Assembly: GCF_965363235.1 (NCBI RefSeq)
Contig: NC_134843.1
Span: forward strand, 62,969,865-63,033,864
Length of the DNA stretch: 64,000 nt
Reading direction: 5' to 3'
Source: Mytilus galloprovincialis
Lineage: Eukaryota; Mollusca; Bivalvia; Mytilida; Mytilidae
Shown here: positions 1 to 13,212 of the stretch, one piece after another
How the letters are laid out: every line of letters starts with the position of its first letter
How positions within the stretch are numbered: position 1 is the stretch's first letter
The notes under the pieces: generated by a model
Database searches by the model: none
Seen by the model: the letters and a program-made list of their open reading frames with translations, nothing else
Told to the model about the DNA's origin: nothing
Program-made: the position numbers and the translations under genes

Positions 1-399
1 CTTTAATCAACCTCCTTTGATAGTATAAAAGGACACAAACACTGTTAACTATATTTATTTTGCACATTTCATAAAAGTATCTTTAAAACTTACTACAACT
101 TCAACCAAAATAGACTGCACTCCTCAAGTAAACTATTATAAATTATAAATTATTGTTGTCATTCAGTTTTACTCTTTTCACCTTCTTCAGAAAACTTTCA
201 ATATTCATATTAACAAACTTATATCCACCGAAACCAATTTTTTTAAATGAATTAATTTGATATTGTTTATCACACAAGTAAAGCTTTATAATTATTTCAA
301 GTTCAACGTTTCGACAACATGCCTGTTAACGTTTACCAGTCATATATGTTGTAGATGATAGTTCTATCAACTGCTAGATATATTAAATATTTCAAATAC

Positions 400-3300
400 C
401 TTATCTCTGGAACAGATCTGGTATTCACCTTCCACTTCCAAAACTCTTGCAAACTTCATGAATCTGTTGTGGTCAAAAGTATTTTTTATTCCCAAACCAT
501 AACAGTCCCTTGCAAAGTAATCCCATTTATCAACATCAATACCATTCCGTTTGTTGGCTACTATCTACAAAACAGGACTATTGCCATGTTGAAAAGAAGT
601 TATAATCAGTACCTTAGTCCGAAAACAAATTGTTATCATTTAAAGTATGTTTTAATTGATAATAGCATGACCATGAAAACAAATCATACTATTATATATA
701 TTATACATGACTATAGTTTTCATAACTGGTTACTTTGTGAACACATAAGACAGTTTATACTTAAACCGTATTGTATTTATTTATTGCAGGTATTTATTCA
801 TTTTTATTTCATTTCTTTCAAGGAATAAAAAAATTTTCAAAATCAAATCTTGTAACAACCCAACGAGCAATACCAATACATTTTGGCTTTGAGCCTAAAA
901 AATGAACATTGACTTAATATAGTGACTCGATCACACCGAATAGTTCGGTACTATTTTTAAATACTTAGTATTTAGTCGATACCGTTGCGGCAAACGAATA
1001 ATTTCCGAGTGTCACTGACCTAAAGTCAGTGCTTCCCAACAGACGTTAATTAAAACATACATTTCCCACATTTGAAAGATTATAAAACATTTTTTTTCAA
1101 AAACAAGATTTAATACCTTCTCCCACTGGATATAGCGGGTTTGCGAAGAGAAGTATTTAAACTCTAATGTCTTACCGTGCACAGCAGCATAACGAAAAAA
1201 GTAAAATCACAAAAACTCTGAACTCCCAGGAAAATTCAAAATGTAAAGTCCGCAATCAAATGGCAAAAAAAGCCCACACAAATCAAACTAATGGATGACA
1301 ACTGTCATATTCCTGACTTGGTACATGCATTTTCTACATGTAATGCAGAAAATGGTGGATAAAACCTGGTTTTCTAGCTTGCTAAACCGCTCTCTTGCAT
1401 GACACTCGCATCAAATTCTATTATATGTGTGAACTATGTGTGAACAAAACAAACAGACATAAAAGGTAAAAATGAACATATAAGTTATATAAAATTAACA
1501 TATCATTTGCCAAAATTTAATTGAACAATCTTTACAAATAAGTTACAAGAATTGAAATAAAACATATCTTTCGATCTATTTTCATGTTGTTTGAAGTTTT
1601 AAAATCGAGAATACCAATAAACTGCTCATCAATAATGGAATCAAAATATAAACAGTTACTAGGAAAATAGTATATCATTGCGCTTATTTCAAAGCTCCTC
1701 TATCTAATAAACATCTATAAACTCTTTGCCACTTTTAAAGACAATGACTTTAAAAAAAAATTCTAATTGTACGCTATACTCATTTTATTAAGGCATTGTA
1801 GATTTACATAAGACGAGTGCTAGAAGCAAAAATGAAACACAAAATATAAATAACAAAATTAGTAAGCGATTATACAAACCTGCAATTAAAACGTTTCGAA
1901 TCATCAGAAAAATTCAAATCTATTTATTTTGAGAATCATATTCACACAAATAATACTTCGTTTCGAGACTTGTATTTGCAACAAACAGTTGAGCCATTGG
2001 CTGTGCTGTCTGTCGTTGATTGAAGATGTTGGTTGTTGATCTTATCATTTGTTATCAGTGTTCTTTTGTTAATTTGACAAGAGAAGCATAGCGAATCAAT
2101 ATATGTCTACATTCTTAAATATAGATAAGGACAGTATTACAAAACTTACCTCATACAAAAAGCCTTTACTTTCATCTCTACCATGGTATGGCCAAACCTG
2201 TTAAAACAATCGCAAAATAACCGTTTAAAACGATACAGAAGTACGTGTTTTAATTTAAAAGTACCTGATTTTCACAGGTACAATTGAAATGTGAGCATAA
2301 ACTTATCCGCTAAGAATTGGAGAAATATATAGGCTACAAATATGCCACCCAGTCCATTGTTTCGACTTTTTACAGAGTAATAGGTAAGCTTTATTTTCTG
2401 CTTTTTTATTTTTCCATGCGTACACTTTTTTTTTTTGTTATGGAGTTTTCTATGATTCCATACTATACATTGTATCAAACAATATCTCTGTAAGATAAAC
2501 ATTACTGATAGGAAATAAGGTATTGAATCCAAATATTCTTACACTATTTTCTCTAAGTCTTGCAATATGTTTTTCTTCTTTCTTACGACCTGCAGTTTGT
2601 TCACCATTTTGTTTAGGGCCTTCAATCTGTTCTTTGATGAATGTGATATCTTGATCTATCACGTCATACTTCTTAAATTCTCCCATAAGATTATGTTTCT
2701 TGATCAAATAATCAAACATCATTACGGATGCATCTTCATGCTGAAATTAAAAATCTATCATAAAATATAATTTTTTTAATTTTTTTCATCAAATGAGTAA
2801 TATATCTGCATTAAATAATGCCTGAAAAAAAATATGAAATAAAGAAACAATATGAAACTTAGAAAAACAAACATTTTTTTGTAATGTATCTCCTCTTTTC
2901 AAATTTAGTCATCGACTATGTTTATAGATCAGTTTGTTCATTTTAGGACACCATAATATTTGTCTTATCTTAAAATTAACCGATTGATTGTGATTCTCTA
3001 TCGTGACAGTTTTTACTATATGTATATGCAGGTATATTGCGAGGTTTTTATCCTGTCGACACTCCTATGCCTCATTTGTTTTTATAGTGATTAAGATTAA
3101 AACACAATATTGACTGCTGTACCCCTATTTTTGTAATTTTTTACCTGTTTGTTTTATGCACAGATCATTGACAATATAATGGAATTTGATGAGACTGTCG
3201 TACAAGTTTTTGCTACTATAAAACCAGATTTAATCCACGATAAGAAAATGTCTGTACCAAGTTGTGAAGATGACAGTTTGATGTGGTTGAGCTTGAGATT

Positions 3301-6300
3301 TTGCCATTTGAATAGAGACTTTCCTTTTTGAATTTTCCTCGGAGTTCAGTAATTTTGTGATTTTTCTTTTCACTCCGTTTTCAGAATACATTCAATTTGA
3401 TTTTTGTTATCAATGATTTCATATTCCAAAAAGATTAAGTTCCATTCATTCATAAATTACTTTTTGTGTCTTATTTGTTAATAATATATTATACACCATG
3501 GTCTAGCAGTATAATTGATTTTGAGAGCTTGTAGACAAAGGTCGATTTTAGATTGCTTTACAAAGAAAAGTACAAAATATTCCCAGGACCTCAATAGTAA
3601 TTTAACCATAAATTAAATTGATACAATGCAAGCAGACTTTTAAGTAAAATATATGCTAGGTAGATATTGATATAACAAGTTATTTATTATCGTTTTCAAG
3701 TTATAAGACGGACAATTATTGCATGTAATCCCTTCGTTCCATATTTTGTCATGGTGGCATATCTGATGACAGACATAAAACAAAATCTCTATCTTCGGCA
3801 CCCTAATGATTGTTCTAGTGTTGTTGACATTGGTTAAGTAGTTTCAAAGGAAAAGATCTTTGAATAGGATTACTACGTAAACGAAAATTAATAGAAACAT
3901 AATCGTATAAGGCTTGAACTCCTTAAAGTTATACAATAATTTCGATTGGCATTTTTTTGAAGAATTTGTAATTCTAATTAATGTTGCTGTTAACATTTTT
4001 ACGTATCTATCATGTTTCGAAATAAAAAGTTAACCACTAAATAAAATAGTCAAACATCGTCTTTCACGGACATTTAGTCCTTGAGGAGTGATTCTATTAT
4101 CATTTTTGTAAATCATAAGTGTATGATAATGTATGCCTGTTATTGCTACCTCTCAAATAACAGTCTTTGAAATAATCGTTTAAGAACATGAGCATGTTTA
4201 TCTATTACCAAAAAAAAAAACATCATTTATAGGTAATAACCCCTAAGGAATGGTTTGATATTTTGGTGCAATACGGCGAATGTACTTACTGGGCATTTTC
4301 TGTCAAATTTCATTTATCTACAATGCTTTACAAGATATAAGACAATAGGTGCATTTTAACCTAAATGTTCCATTTGAGCCATCGTGGCCACATAAGTTGA
4401 CTGACACAAACTTTGAAGTAGATACTATAGGATCAATCACACTTATTTTGAGAACGTTGACGACGACGACGTCGGACACTAATAATTTATAGAACCTAAT
4501 AATCAGGTTAGCTAACAATGCGATTTGTTTTTCTCATAGGAAGCATATATACTTAATTAATACCTTCCATTTTGAAGTGGGTCTTACTACTGGTATGAAT
4601 TTAGAATCGAATAGATGTGAAAATGGTCCATGACCTACAATTATAAATGCAAAGGTGTTTAAACATTTAGATAAATTGTTGATTCGCTGAAAACATGACG
4701 CACCCAAACAACAGATATAAAATAATTCTGTAATGAAATTGTTACAAAAGCCAATAGCATGAATACCCTCTATGATATATGAAATTAAACCAAAACAAAA
4801 TGAGCGTTTTATAAATAAAGGCAACAGTAGTATACCTCTGTTCGAAATTCATAAATCAATTGAGAAAAAAAACAAATCCGGGTTACAAACTAAAACTGAG
4901 GGAAACACATCAAATATAAGAGGAGAACTACGACACAACAGAAATACTAGAGAAACGAACTATAATATAACAATGGTCATTTTCCTGACTTGGAACAGGA
5001 CATTTTAGGAAAAAAAGGTTGGTTGAAAACTGTTGTCCGTTATTGTATTTTTAATATTTTCCCTCATTTTTGTTCATTTGGGTTTAGCTAAAATTCTTCA
5101 TTATAGGATATTATAGCCTATTATTCTCCTTTGTAATTTTTATAGGAATAAAACAGAGAACCAATTACAGATATATTTAGTGATGGCCACCGATGAATGT
5201 TGAGTCAAGAATTTAGATTTGAATCCTTCTTAAATATCTTATTATTAGCATACTATCTTAGGATCAGAACAATCGGCCGATCACTTCTTCAAAACAGACA
5301 GTAACTATACAGCAACAGATATGTCTTACCTAAATCATGACACAGGCCCGCTATTTCTACACACAAAATATCTTTATTTGTTATATTCAGTTCTGGTTGT
5401 CTCTTCTGTAACATACGAGCTAGCTGTCCAGCAAGATAACATACTCTGAAAAAAATTATCACGAACAGAGGATTATTTATGGTCCTTTATTTTGCGCATA
5501 TCGGCATTTGAAAAGGCTACGTTGTTTTTGTATCACGGCTTTGAAAGACGAAATGGGACAAACTAGAGCAGAAATGTAATTGTTTGATGTCCATATGATG
5601 GCTTACACGTATCAAAACAGACACATGTTCTTGTGAAGGAAAATTAGTATAATTTAGCAAATAACATATGAGCTGCAGTCTTACTATTACATACGGTTAA
5701 TCTTAACGGCTGATTTGACTTAGTTGCTTACCCAATACAATGTTCAAATCTATTGTTAGTTGCCCCAGGATAAACAAAATAGCATGTCCCGGATTGTTTT
5801 AAATCCCTCAGTCTCTGAAATTGTGGAGTATCTATTATTTTGATACAAAGTGGATGAACTTCTGTATGTCCATTGACGGGATCATTAAATATCTGAAAAA
5901 TTGATTTACATATTTTGAAATTAATGCTAGAATATTTGTAAAAAACCGAGCGATGATATACTAGTACTTAATTTTAATAGTAATTTTTTTAATTTATCTT
6001 TGTTTTTATGTGATGAATATAATAACCATAAGTTTAAAATTTTAAATCAGGCTAATGTTTCGATACGTGGAATTAAAATGTCGGTTTTTGCTATAAAAAA
6101 CGATGATTGCTCTATGTTTGTCCACTTCTGTCATTTCTATATTTTTTGTAATTCACAAGGATTGTCCTATCTTACCTTTTTCTTATGTTCTTCTACATCT
6201 ATCTTAGTATCTATGGTTGGATTATCTAAATCTTTAATTCCTGTGATTTCCATAATGACTTTCATAATTTCTAATCTCTCCCCCATTTTGCTACAATAAT

Positions 6301-8946
6301 ACTAAAAGTTTTATGTAGGAATAATGACTATTTATTTAAGTGATATAGTGAAGAAGAATATTAGCGTAATTGAATCTTATCAGTCTATCAAAACATGCTG
6401 TAACATATTGATTTTTGATTTCTTTTAGTAATAACTTTATACTTACTTCATGCATTTCGCTTAAATTGTTATAGCAGTCATTAGCTTGTAAAGTACACCA
6501 ATACTGATGAGAAATTACGGCTCTTTATTTGTTTGTTTGAAATAAGCTTGAAAAAATAGCCTTTCAATACAAACATTGTCATGATAATTATTTGGTGTGA
6601 GTTGACACTGCTATACGACGCATCTCTGTATTATGTACATCTAACATTCATTTATTTTTGTTGTTTCTGTTGTAGTTTCGGTTTGATTATGTGTTATATC
6701 TTATCGTTTGTAGTACACATAATAACAAAACAGCCTTTAAATACCGTCTTTATCATAATAATTGTTTGGACTGGCCTTTGCTTTTGTTGCACTTCAGTGT
6801 TCCTGTTGTTGCTTTGTTTTCCTCTAATAGTCGAAGTGTTTCCCTCGGTGTAAGTTTGTAACCCGAATGTTTTCTCTACCGATTGATGTATTGTGAACAG
6901 CGGTTTACTTCTGTTTCCTTTATTTATAACATTTTGAAATTTTTTTTCCCAAAAAATAACTCACCATCATCCAAAGCTCTGATTACTTTTAATTAATCTT
7001 TGATTCTATGTGTTTTTCCGCTCTTCGACGTTAATATTATGTTTTTGTTATTAATGATCAAGGAGAAAATATTTAGGCAAAATGAGACATTAACTTATGA
7101 TATGCACATCTCAGGTATTACAATTGATATCGGTAAAGATAAAATACGATTTATAATTTTCTTCTCCAAGATTCAACACATCGTTGTAAGCTATAAAGTC
7201 TATTTTTCTTCTATTTTAAGTCTCAATTGAAGTTGATTTGTCTCGTTGTCAACTTGCAGAAACTAGAAGTATTTGAAACATTTTTTTGTATATACTTGAT
7301 TTAATAATTCTAGATAACTATGGTTTTTAATTCAGTCGGAAAACCTTCTATGCTTTTTCATTTGTTCGTTCTTTTTTATCTATGGTGTGATATCTTAAGC
7401 TGTCATATAACATACCACGCAATCGGTTTAAATCATTTGAAATTATATATTTAAAGCAAATGTGAAAAGCGATATACCAGTATTCTTTAAACAGAATAAA
7501 GAAAGCCATGGTATTAAACACAGTTAAATAAAAACGACCCTTTTATCAGTTCTTTATTTTCATCAGTGTTTGTAATTTGATGCTTTTTTGTAAAATTGTT
7601 TGTTTTAAGATTGTAACAAAGTGATGACTGCTATACCCATATTTTGACTTTGTTATTTATTATGTCTGTTTTGTTCACGCATCGTTGTAAATATTACGGA
7701 TTTTGATGAGACTGTCGTACCGATTGATTTTTCCTCGGAGTTCAGTATTTTTGTAATTTTACTTTTTATCTCGATAACACTTAAAATTAAGTATTAGGAG
7801 AATATTATAAACTCACATAATGCCCATTTTTTCAAGTCGTTGCACATTTAACATCGGTAACACTTTTCCAGATATACCTTCCTCTACAAAAAAAATCAAC
7901 AATATATTTTTTACGAGATTAATGCATATATACATTATTCCTGACTACAATGATCCCTTATAGGAATCTTATTTGATATAGTATGATACCTTTATACAGC
8001 GATGCCTTGGATGAATCTATCATGCACTTGTCTTTAATACAATGGTGCCTGATAGGAATCTGTCATATATCTTATATTATATAATAAATGTTTAAAACGC
8101 TGCCTTAAAGGAATCATAAAGACACGATGCCTTTATATATTGAAGCCTTTGGGGAATCATTCAGAAATGACGCCTTTATACAATGATGTCTTTGTGGAAT
8201 CAGTCAGAGATTATGAGCCTTTATACAATGATAGTTAAGGAAAATCTGTCGGATATGATTCCCGAATACAATGATCCCTCATAAGAATCTGTTATGCAAT
8301 ATAGTATGATACTTTTATACAGCGATGATTTGAGGTGGGGTGGGTTTTGGGACTGTCATACACTATCCTTAATAAAATAATGATTCCGTATTCATGTTAT
8401 TGGAATATGTACTGTATATATTGTCCTTTATGGTTACTTTATACAATGATGTCTTAAAGGATTCTGACATGTAGTATTGTATGATAACTGCATTAGTTGA
8501 AAATGTCTAAGACATTATACCTTTATATAGTACTTTAATTTTATAATACCTAAGACCAGAGGAATTTATTACCCACAATGTATACAGTTTATTTTTGGAT
8601 TATAGACTAATGCCTCTGATGAACTTGCTAGCATAACAATCTATCTCGTACTTTCGGTTGTTCATCTAGAAGATATTTTTTCGAGTTTTAAATTTATTCC
8701 GATATTACTGGACATTGATTGAAGTTTACCTCTGAATACTTTGGCTGCATTATATAAAGAATGTTCTATTAATTTCATGGCTACATCTTCTGCTGTCCAT
8801 GTTCTATATACTTCTCCAACAGGAAGACTGGCGGATGTTGAAGACTGTGATTCTTCTTCCTTCACAGATTCACTTAATGAGACATCAGATCTCTTCCTCT
8901 TTGTAGCAGAAACTCCTTCGGATCCTGATTTCCGTTTTTTGCCCAT
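400..8946 (-). CDS. SAMHD1: SAMHD1-like dNTP triphosphohydrolase, exons 1-9 (3' part outside window)
   Basis: SAMHD1 hydrolyses dNTPs to nucleoside and triphosphate, limiting dNTP pools and restricting viruses in vertebrates. Nine coding exons read in phase: 8946-8730, 7883-7817, 6290-6176, 5892-5732, 5445-5330, 4634-4564, 2740-2543, 2197-2150 and 564-400. They give 386 residues, all with GT donors and AG acceptors. Order: basic, NLS-like N-terminus (KKRK, TKRKR), SAM domain (about 50-115, from [19 protein letters not shown]), then the HD domain. Metal and catalytic residues of the family are present: H184 in RFEH, H223-D224 in GLCHDLG, H227 in GHGPFSH, H250 in HEDAS and D351 in YFARDC (human H167, H206/D207, H210, H233, D311). 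The offset to human is a constant 17 until exon 7, whose end adds roughly 20 residues rich in K, E and R. The start is the first ATG; the GTG just before it is not used. The remaining exons should lie left of position 1. Confidence 0.95.
920..1018. repeat. short inverted-repeat element (tentative)
   Basis: A segment of about 100 bp in the SAMHD1 intron between exons 8 and 9 begins AGTGACTCG and ends CGAGTGTCACT, which are near-inverse of each other. It contains a smaller internal inverted repeat around CCGAATAGTTCGG. It may be a tiny MITE; no family is recognised. Confidence 0.3.
1195..1465 (-). repeat. interspersed repeat family M1, copy in SAMHD1 intron
   Basis: The same sequence family recurs in this window at about 3060-3375 (+), 7610-7770 (+) and 37840-38060 (-). 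Shared stretches include the string around ACTGTCATATTCCTGAC and a GTGAACAAAACAAA tail. No coding capacity was seen. It is a multi-copy, non-autonomous repeat of unknown class. Confidence 0.55.
3060..3375 (+). repeat. interspersed repeat family M1, plus-strand copy
   Basis: This copy matches 1195-1465 in reverse complement, with shared parts near TTTGATGAGACTGTCGTAC and near TTTCCTCGGAGTTCAGTA. It lies in SAMHD1 intron 6. The 60-codon open frame here is a by-product of the repeat and not a gene. Confidence 0.55.
4816..5024 (+). repeat. interspersed repeat family M2, plus-strand copy
   Basis: It starts near AAAGGCAACAGTAGTATACC, continues through CAAATCCGGGTTACAAAC and ends near GGAACAGGACATTTTAGG. 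Copies of the same family are at 6580-6925 (-), 12251-12466 (-), 18565-18648 (-), 23085-23310 (+) and 23424-23640 (+). The sequence is of a kind I recall as very common in mussel genomes. It lies in SAMHD1 intron 5; no protein is encoded. Confidence 0.6.
6580..6925 (-). repeat. interspersed repeat family M2, diverged minus-strand copy
   Basis: The sequence contains GAACAGCGGTTTACTTCTG and GTTTCCCTCGGTGTAAG, the reverse-complement hallmarks of family M2 at 4816-5024. It lies in SAMHD1 intron 2. The leucine- and cysteine-rich 90-codon frame across it is repeat noise. Confidence 0.55.
7610..7770 (+). repeat. interspersed repeat family M1, fragment
   Basis: The fragment shares TTTTGATGAGACTGTCGTAC and TTTTCCTCGGAGTTCAGTA with the copy at 3060-3375. 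The middle of that copy is missing here. It lies in SAMHD1 intron 2, just downstream of exon 2 in transcription. Confidence 0.5.
7930..8480. repeat. degenerate tandem repeat in SAMHD1 intron 1
   Basis: About ten diverged units of roughly 50-60 bp recur. Each has a variant of TTTATACAATGATGCCTT followed by a GGAATCTGTCAT-like part. The units differ too much to give a clean count by eye. Confidence 0.55.
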
Positions 8947-11648
8947 CACAGCATTTTGTTACTGTTATAAAATATGAAAATTTTACCTACATACGTTCAA
9001 ATATCCTGGTGTAAAAACATTCAGACACAAACGATAAATATCTTTTATTGTTGAAACTTTTCAATTGAAACGGATTGTTAATAAAAATGACACAAAAACC
9101 ACTGTAGCTTGATCTGTCGAGTCTACCGAAATTAGCTTATTACATGTATTACTACTACCAAGATAAGAGGTTGAGATTTAACGGCTGGTTTATGCGGTAA
9201 AGGAATAACAAGACACGTTCTCTTTTTTTAATTGCAGTTTTCTAATATCGGCCTTTCAACTAGATATCAATAGAAGAAGTATATGTTTGTGACGTCCTTC
9301 ATACAAATCGTTGATAAGGATTTTAAAAGATAGGTAACAGTAATTATCAATTAAACATGCACCAACAAGTCACAGGTAAGTTATAAAAATGAAAAATGAT
9401 GCATAAGATAAATTAAAAAAGAGAAAAAGAGAAAAACAAATGTTTTCGTGATTTTTTCAAGCAGTTACCTCCAGTTGTTGTAAAGTATTGCATGTTTGCA
9501 ATATAATTAATTATTGTAGTAATAAATTAGACACAAATGATATCTATTCAACACATACATAGATGAATTTGTTGATTTCTTAACTATGAACTTTAAACTT
9601 TGTCGCTGTAAGATAATAACGGTATTCAGGTTAGCCGTTTCAGTAACCATTCCATAGCCTAAAACACTTCTCTTGTTTGTCTTGTTTGTTTTAATTTGAT
9701 AACTTCCTTTAGTTTTATGTTGCAAACTGGGAATAAAAAATTGAAAGTGACAGATATTTTAGTGGCATCAAATGTTTAATCGTTTTATCTAATCACACCG
9801 TCAACTAATACGGTGATAAAACTTTTAATTATTGTCCTTTTTTCTATTTACAATAAGCTATTTAAAGAGCTCATATAAAAGTGTCTACTTCAATCTATAA
9901 AAATCAATATAAAAATCGCATTAAGTAATCACAGTGCTTTTCAAATTACCTAAGCTACAAGTGTCGTGCTGTCTTAAAAGAAATATACCACTTTGGGACA
10001 CCTTATGACTCATCATTTATACTACGTCAACATGATACAATTATATGGTGAATACTATTTCAGTTTATCTTCAATATCATTTTATTAGACTTTTCTTACA
10101 ACCACTCTGAAAAATAAGTTATGCCAATTGAGAGATGATGATATTAAATATTAGCGTCTTATGTTTTTCATACAAATTTCTCTTCCAATACTGGTAGAGG
10201 ACCTTAAGGGAGTATCATTACCGATCTGGAACAACGGAGATAACTTTTCAATTCGTGGCAATATTTGATCAGCGAATTTTCGTGGATACTATGCAGTGTG
10301 TTTATATTACTGCATTTATGTTTCAAAATCTAATATAAAAAGATATTATCCGCTCCTTTATGTGCCAAAGCGTAATAATTTAGTACAAGATTTAAAAGTG
10401 TAAATTGTTATTAAAGTTATACCAAACACCTTCACTAAAATAAATCTGGATGGTTTATTTTTCATTAAATTTTGTCAAAATATTTACTATTCTTTGACAA
10501 AGTTATAAAAATCTAAATAAACTTGAACAACACATTTAATCAGAAATTTTTCATCGGACATATAGCAGTTTGACTAACCTCACTTTTGTTCATTGCGAAG
10601 TTAAATATTTCCTTAACAATAGAACTTGATTAAAACGTTATCTCCCTGTAGTGTTATGTTACACCTTATATCAAACCTTTTATCTCATTGATAATAAAAT
10701 CAATGCTAGGGGCGAAATTTTGCTTGTTTATGCTTCCGCTTTCGATTTGCTTGGAAATAGATAAAACACCTTGATAGCTAGGTTTGTAGTCATTTTCTTG
10801 AATTGCATAACAAAATGACAAATAGGAAAACGTTTTACCTTATATTTCTGCTATTTTCTGTTTTGAAACTTCAGTTATTGTCCAATTCGGAAATTTACAC
10901 TACACAAACAATATCAGTTTAAGTTGACAATAACTTTTAAAGTTCATGATCACTTGGTAAGGTTATGTAATATATCTACTTCTTTACATAAAATCAATGA
11001 CGTATATCGAGTCTTTGTAATACATACAATGTACAGGACTTTAAATGACAAAATCTCAATTTATGAACTTCAATTACTAGTAGTTTGATCCAAATAAACT
11101 ACAATTTTATTTTGACTACAGTTTTTGATTGCACATTAATATTGATTGAAATAAGACTAGTATCTCGGTAGTTTTAAATTAACGTTTTTATCCGATCGTC
11201 TAAATTATCGAATACAAGTATGAAACTAGGAAATGAATGCAAACGAAGTCTTTCGATCGTTTTAAGTACGGGTAAACAGAATAACAGTAACAGATGAATT
11301 TGCCACAAAATAATAGGATTAATACTTCATTATAGTTGTAACAAAAGTATGGAGTAGGTTCAGAAACAAAAGATACAACACTGGAAGTCATATAGTAAGA
11401 CAAAAGTATGTTTTTTTTTCATAATTGCCTTTTCTAATCAAATCGTTTGATTCGTAAGCGGCGTACGTTTGCAGCGTAGGTTTGTAGTTGAACAAAACGA
11501 TAAGATTACTTCTGCTGCGATAAGTAAGCAAACAATTGCATTTAGAACAGGTTCTTATTCATTATATACTACCATGTCCAGTCTGTTCGCTAAAACCAAG
11601 CAACGTTATCAATTAATACACGACATCCTTGTGTACAATTTCCGGTGA

Positions 11649-11741
11649 ATAGATCACATATCCGTTCCGTTCAATACTATGTAACGCTACACTCATATTA
11701 AGTGTGGTATTACGGAGCATGTATAGAACGGATATGATCTC
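11649..11741. repeat. imperfect hairpin with arms of about 43 bp
   Basis: The left arm contains GATCACATATCCGTTC and the right arm its near-inverse GAACGGATATGATC. Pairing continues imperfectly to CTACACT and AGTGTGG near the loop TCATATTA. It may be a small foldback MITE. Confidence 0.6.
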
Positions 11742-11949
11742 TGCGTCGTAGAATGCCTTGTGTAAAAATGTATTTTTTTGCTGTCATTTGCGTTGTTGGT
11801 GAATGCTAGTTGCTAATTACGTGTGCCTAATATTTTAACATTTGAATAGCTTTTTAAAATCTCTTTGTAAATGTATTCACATTGTAAAAATTTTCCGATA
11901 CAAATACATAGTTTAAGTTTTTCCTATGAAAAAACAGAGAAAAACAAAA

Positions 11950-12466
11950 TATCCAACAGGATATTCAAACTTTATTAGCCAAGGAGAAGTCAAGAAGAAT
12001 CTGACAATGCCATGATGGTTGAAAGCCGAAAAACGACTAAAAGACAAACAATTACATAAAACATAGAAAATTAAAGATTGAACAACTCGAACTCCACAAA
12101 AATTTGGCGATGAGATCCATTTCCCAAGAGGCTAAGGTGGTCCTGATCCACCAGTTGAACCTGTCATGATTAGTCTTGTGTTAATTTACGCGAGACAGGC
12201 TTAAATCTTTGTTATAAGACTGGTACCTTAGATGATATTGTTTTAACCCACCATTTTTTCCTATAAATGTCCTGTACCAACTCAGGAAAATGGCCATTGT
12301 TATATTAAAGTTCGTTTCTTTGTATGTTACATTTTAATGTTGTGTTTCTGTTGTGTCGTATTTGATGTGTTTCCCTCAGTTTAAGCTTGTAACCCGGATC
12401 TGGATTTTGTTCTCTATACATTTATGAGTTTCGAACAGCGGTATACTATTGTTGCCTTTATTTTCA
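11950..12466 (-). repeat. composite interspersed repeat ending in an M2 copy
   Basis: The part at 12251-12466 is a minus-strand M2 repeat, with AACAGCGGTATACTATTGTT and TTTCCCTCAGTTTAAGCTTG. The part at 11950-12200, with AAGAGGCTAAGGTGGTCC, is non-coding and looks like another multi-copy mussel repeat. It is not seen elsewhere in the window. Confidence 0.5.
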
Positions 12467-12734
12467 TTCTATACCTTATTGCAGAATTCGTTACCTGGTA
12501 TGGATATGAAAGTAGTTTTGCTATGTACTAGACCTTTAAAAAAAATTAATACATTGTTAAAGTATAAACAGATGTCTGAAAACTGCTATCTTTGTGAAGC
12601 GAACTTTATTAGGCGAGAGAAAATGGTCGGTCTCTGTGATGATAAAATTTGTGTGCGCGTTTTTAGAAGAAGTAATTTTAAGTGAAAACAATGTTTATTT
12701 TTACCGCGTATTACATGTATTCTACACGTTCATT

Positions 12735-12805
12735 GCATTGATAGATAGGTATAAGAGTTATGGTATGAGTGCCAATGAAACATCTCGCCATCAAAGTTAA
12801 AAAAT
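12735..12805 (+). repeat. repeat tail family M3 fragment
   Basis: It carries the string GGTATGAGTGCCAATGAAAC. Related strings occur at 19040-19105 (-), 24110-24180 (+), 24785-24845 (+), 35325-35365 (-) and 45715-45790 (-). This is the conserved end of a dispersed non-autonomous repeat. Confidence 0.5.
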
Positions 12806-13121
12806 AATTCTTCAGCGATATGCTAAGATTATTTTGACAAAATTGATCCAAAAGTATTTATTAATTCGCTTGTTTTACTTTCATCAATGATTGAACAAAA
12901 ACGTCATCTTCTAAACTTTATTGATTGAATATTAAATATTTTCCTAAATAAATTAGATCCCCCTTTGTTATTATTTGAATATGAGCGTTAAACGTTATTT
13001 TTAACTGCATCACCTACATGATTTATCCTGATGGTTTTCCATTTCCATATTATAAAAACAGTGACAACAAAAGAGCGTTCTAATTCTTATTTCCCGCGGT
13101 CCATAACTAGTTACATACGAA

Positions 13122-13127
13122 TTTATT
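13122..13127 (-). terminator. candidate polyadenylation signal of FREP A
   Basis: AATAAA on the minus strand lies about 85 nt past the FREP A stop codon, a normal spacing for a short 3' UTR. Confidence 0.5.
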
Positions 13128-13212
13128 TCAATAGCGAAAGAAATAAATAATAGTAAATATATAGTCACAATAAGAAAAGTAGTAAATATTTCGAAAGATT
13201 ATAACATTTCGA

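Larger units (their letters stand above)
8947..13120. other. intergenic spacer between SAMHD1 start and FREP A 3' end
   Basis: No exon with recognisable protein similarity was found on either strand. This region should hold the SAMHD1 promoter, just above 8946 on the minus strand, but I see no clear TATA box. It contains a hairpin at 11649-11741 and repeats at 11950-12466 and 12735-12805. The open frames here are short and unremarkable. Confidence 0.5.

Noticed and set aside
355-828. 157-codon plus-strand open frame
   Set aside because: It is the antisense of SAMHD1 exon 9 (400-564) and its flanking introns; the minus strand gives the conserved YFARDC segment.
8741-8977. 78-codon plus-strand frame over the first SAMHD1 exon
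   Set aside because: Antisense shadow of exon 1, where the minus strand gives the NLS-like region and SAM domain start.
10205-10660. Possible TIR element bounded by GGAGATAAC and GTTATCTCC
   Set aside because: The inverse match is nine to ten bases with no extended ends or target duplication; it may be chance in AT-rich DNA.
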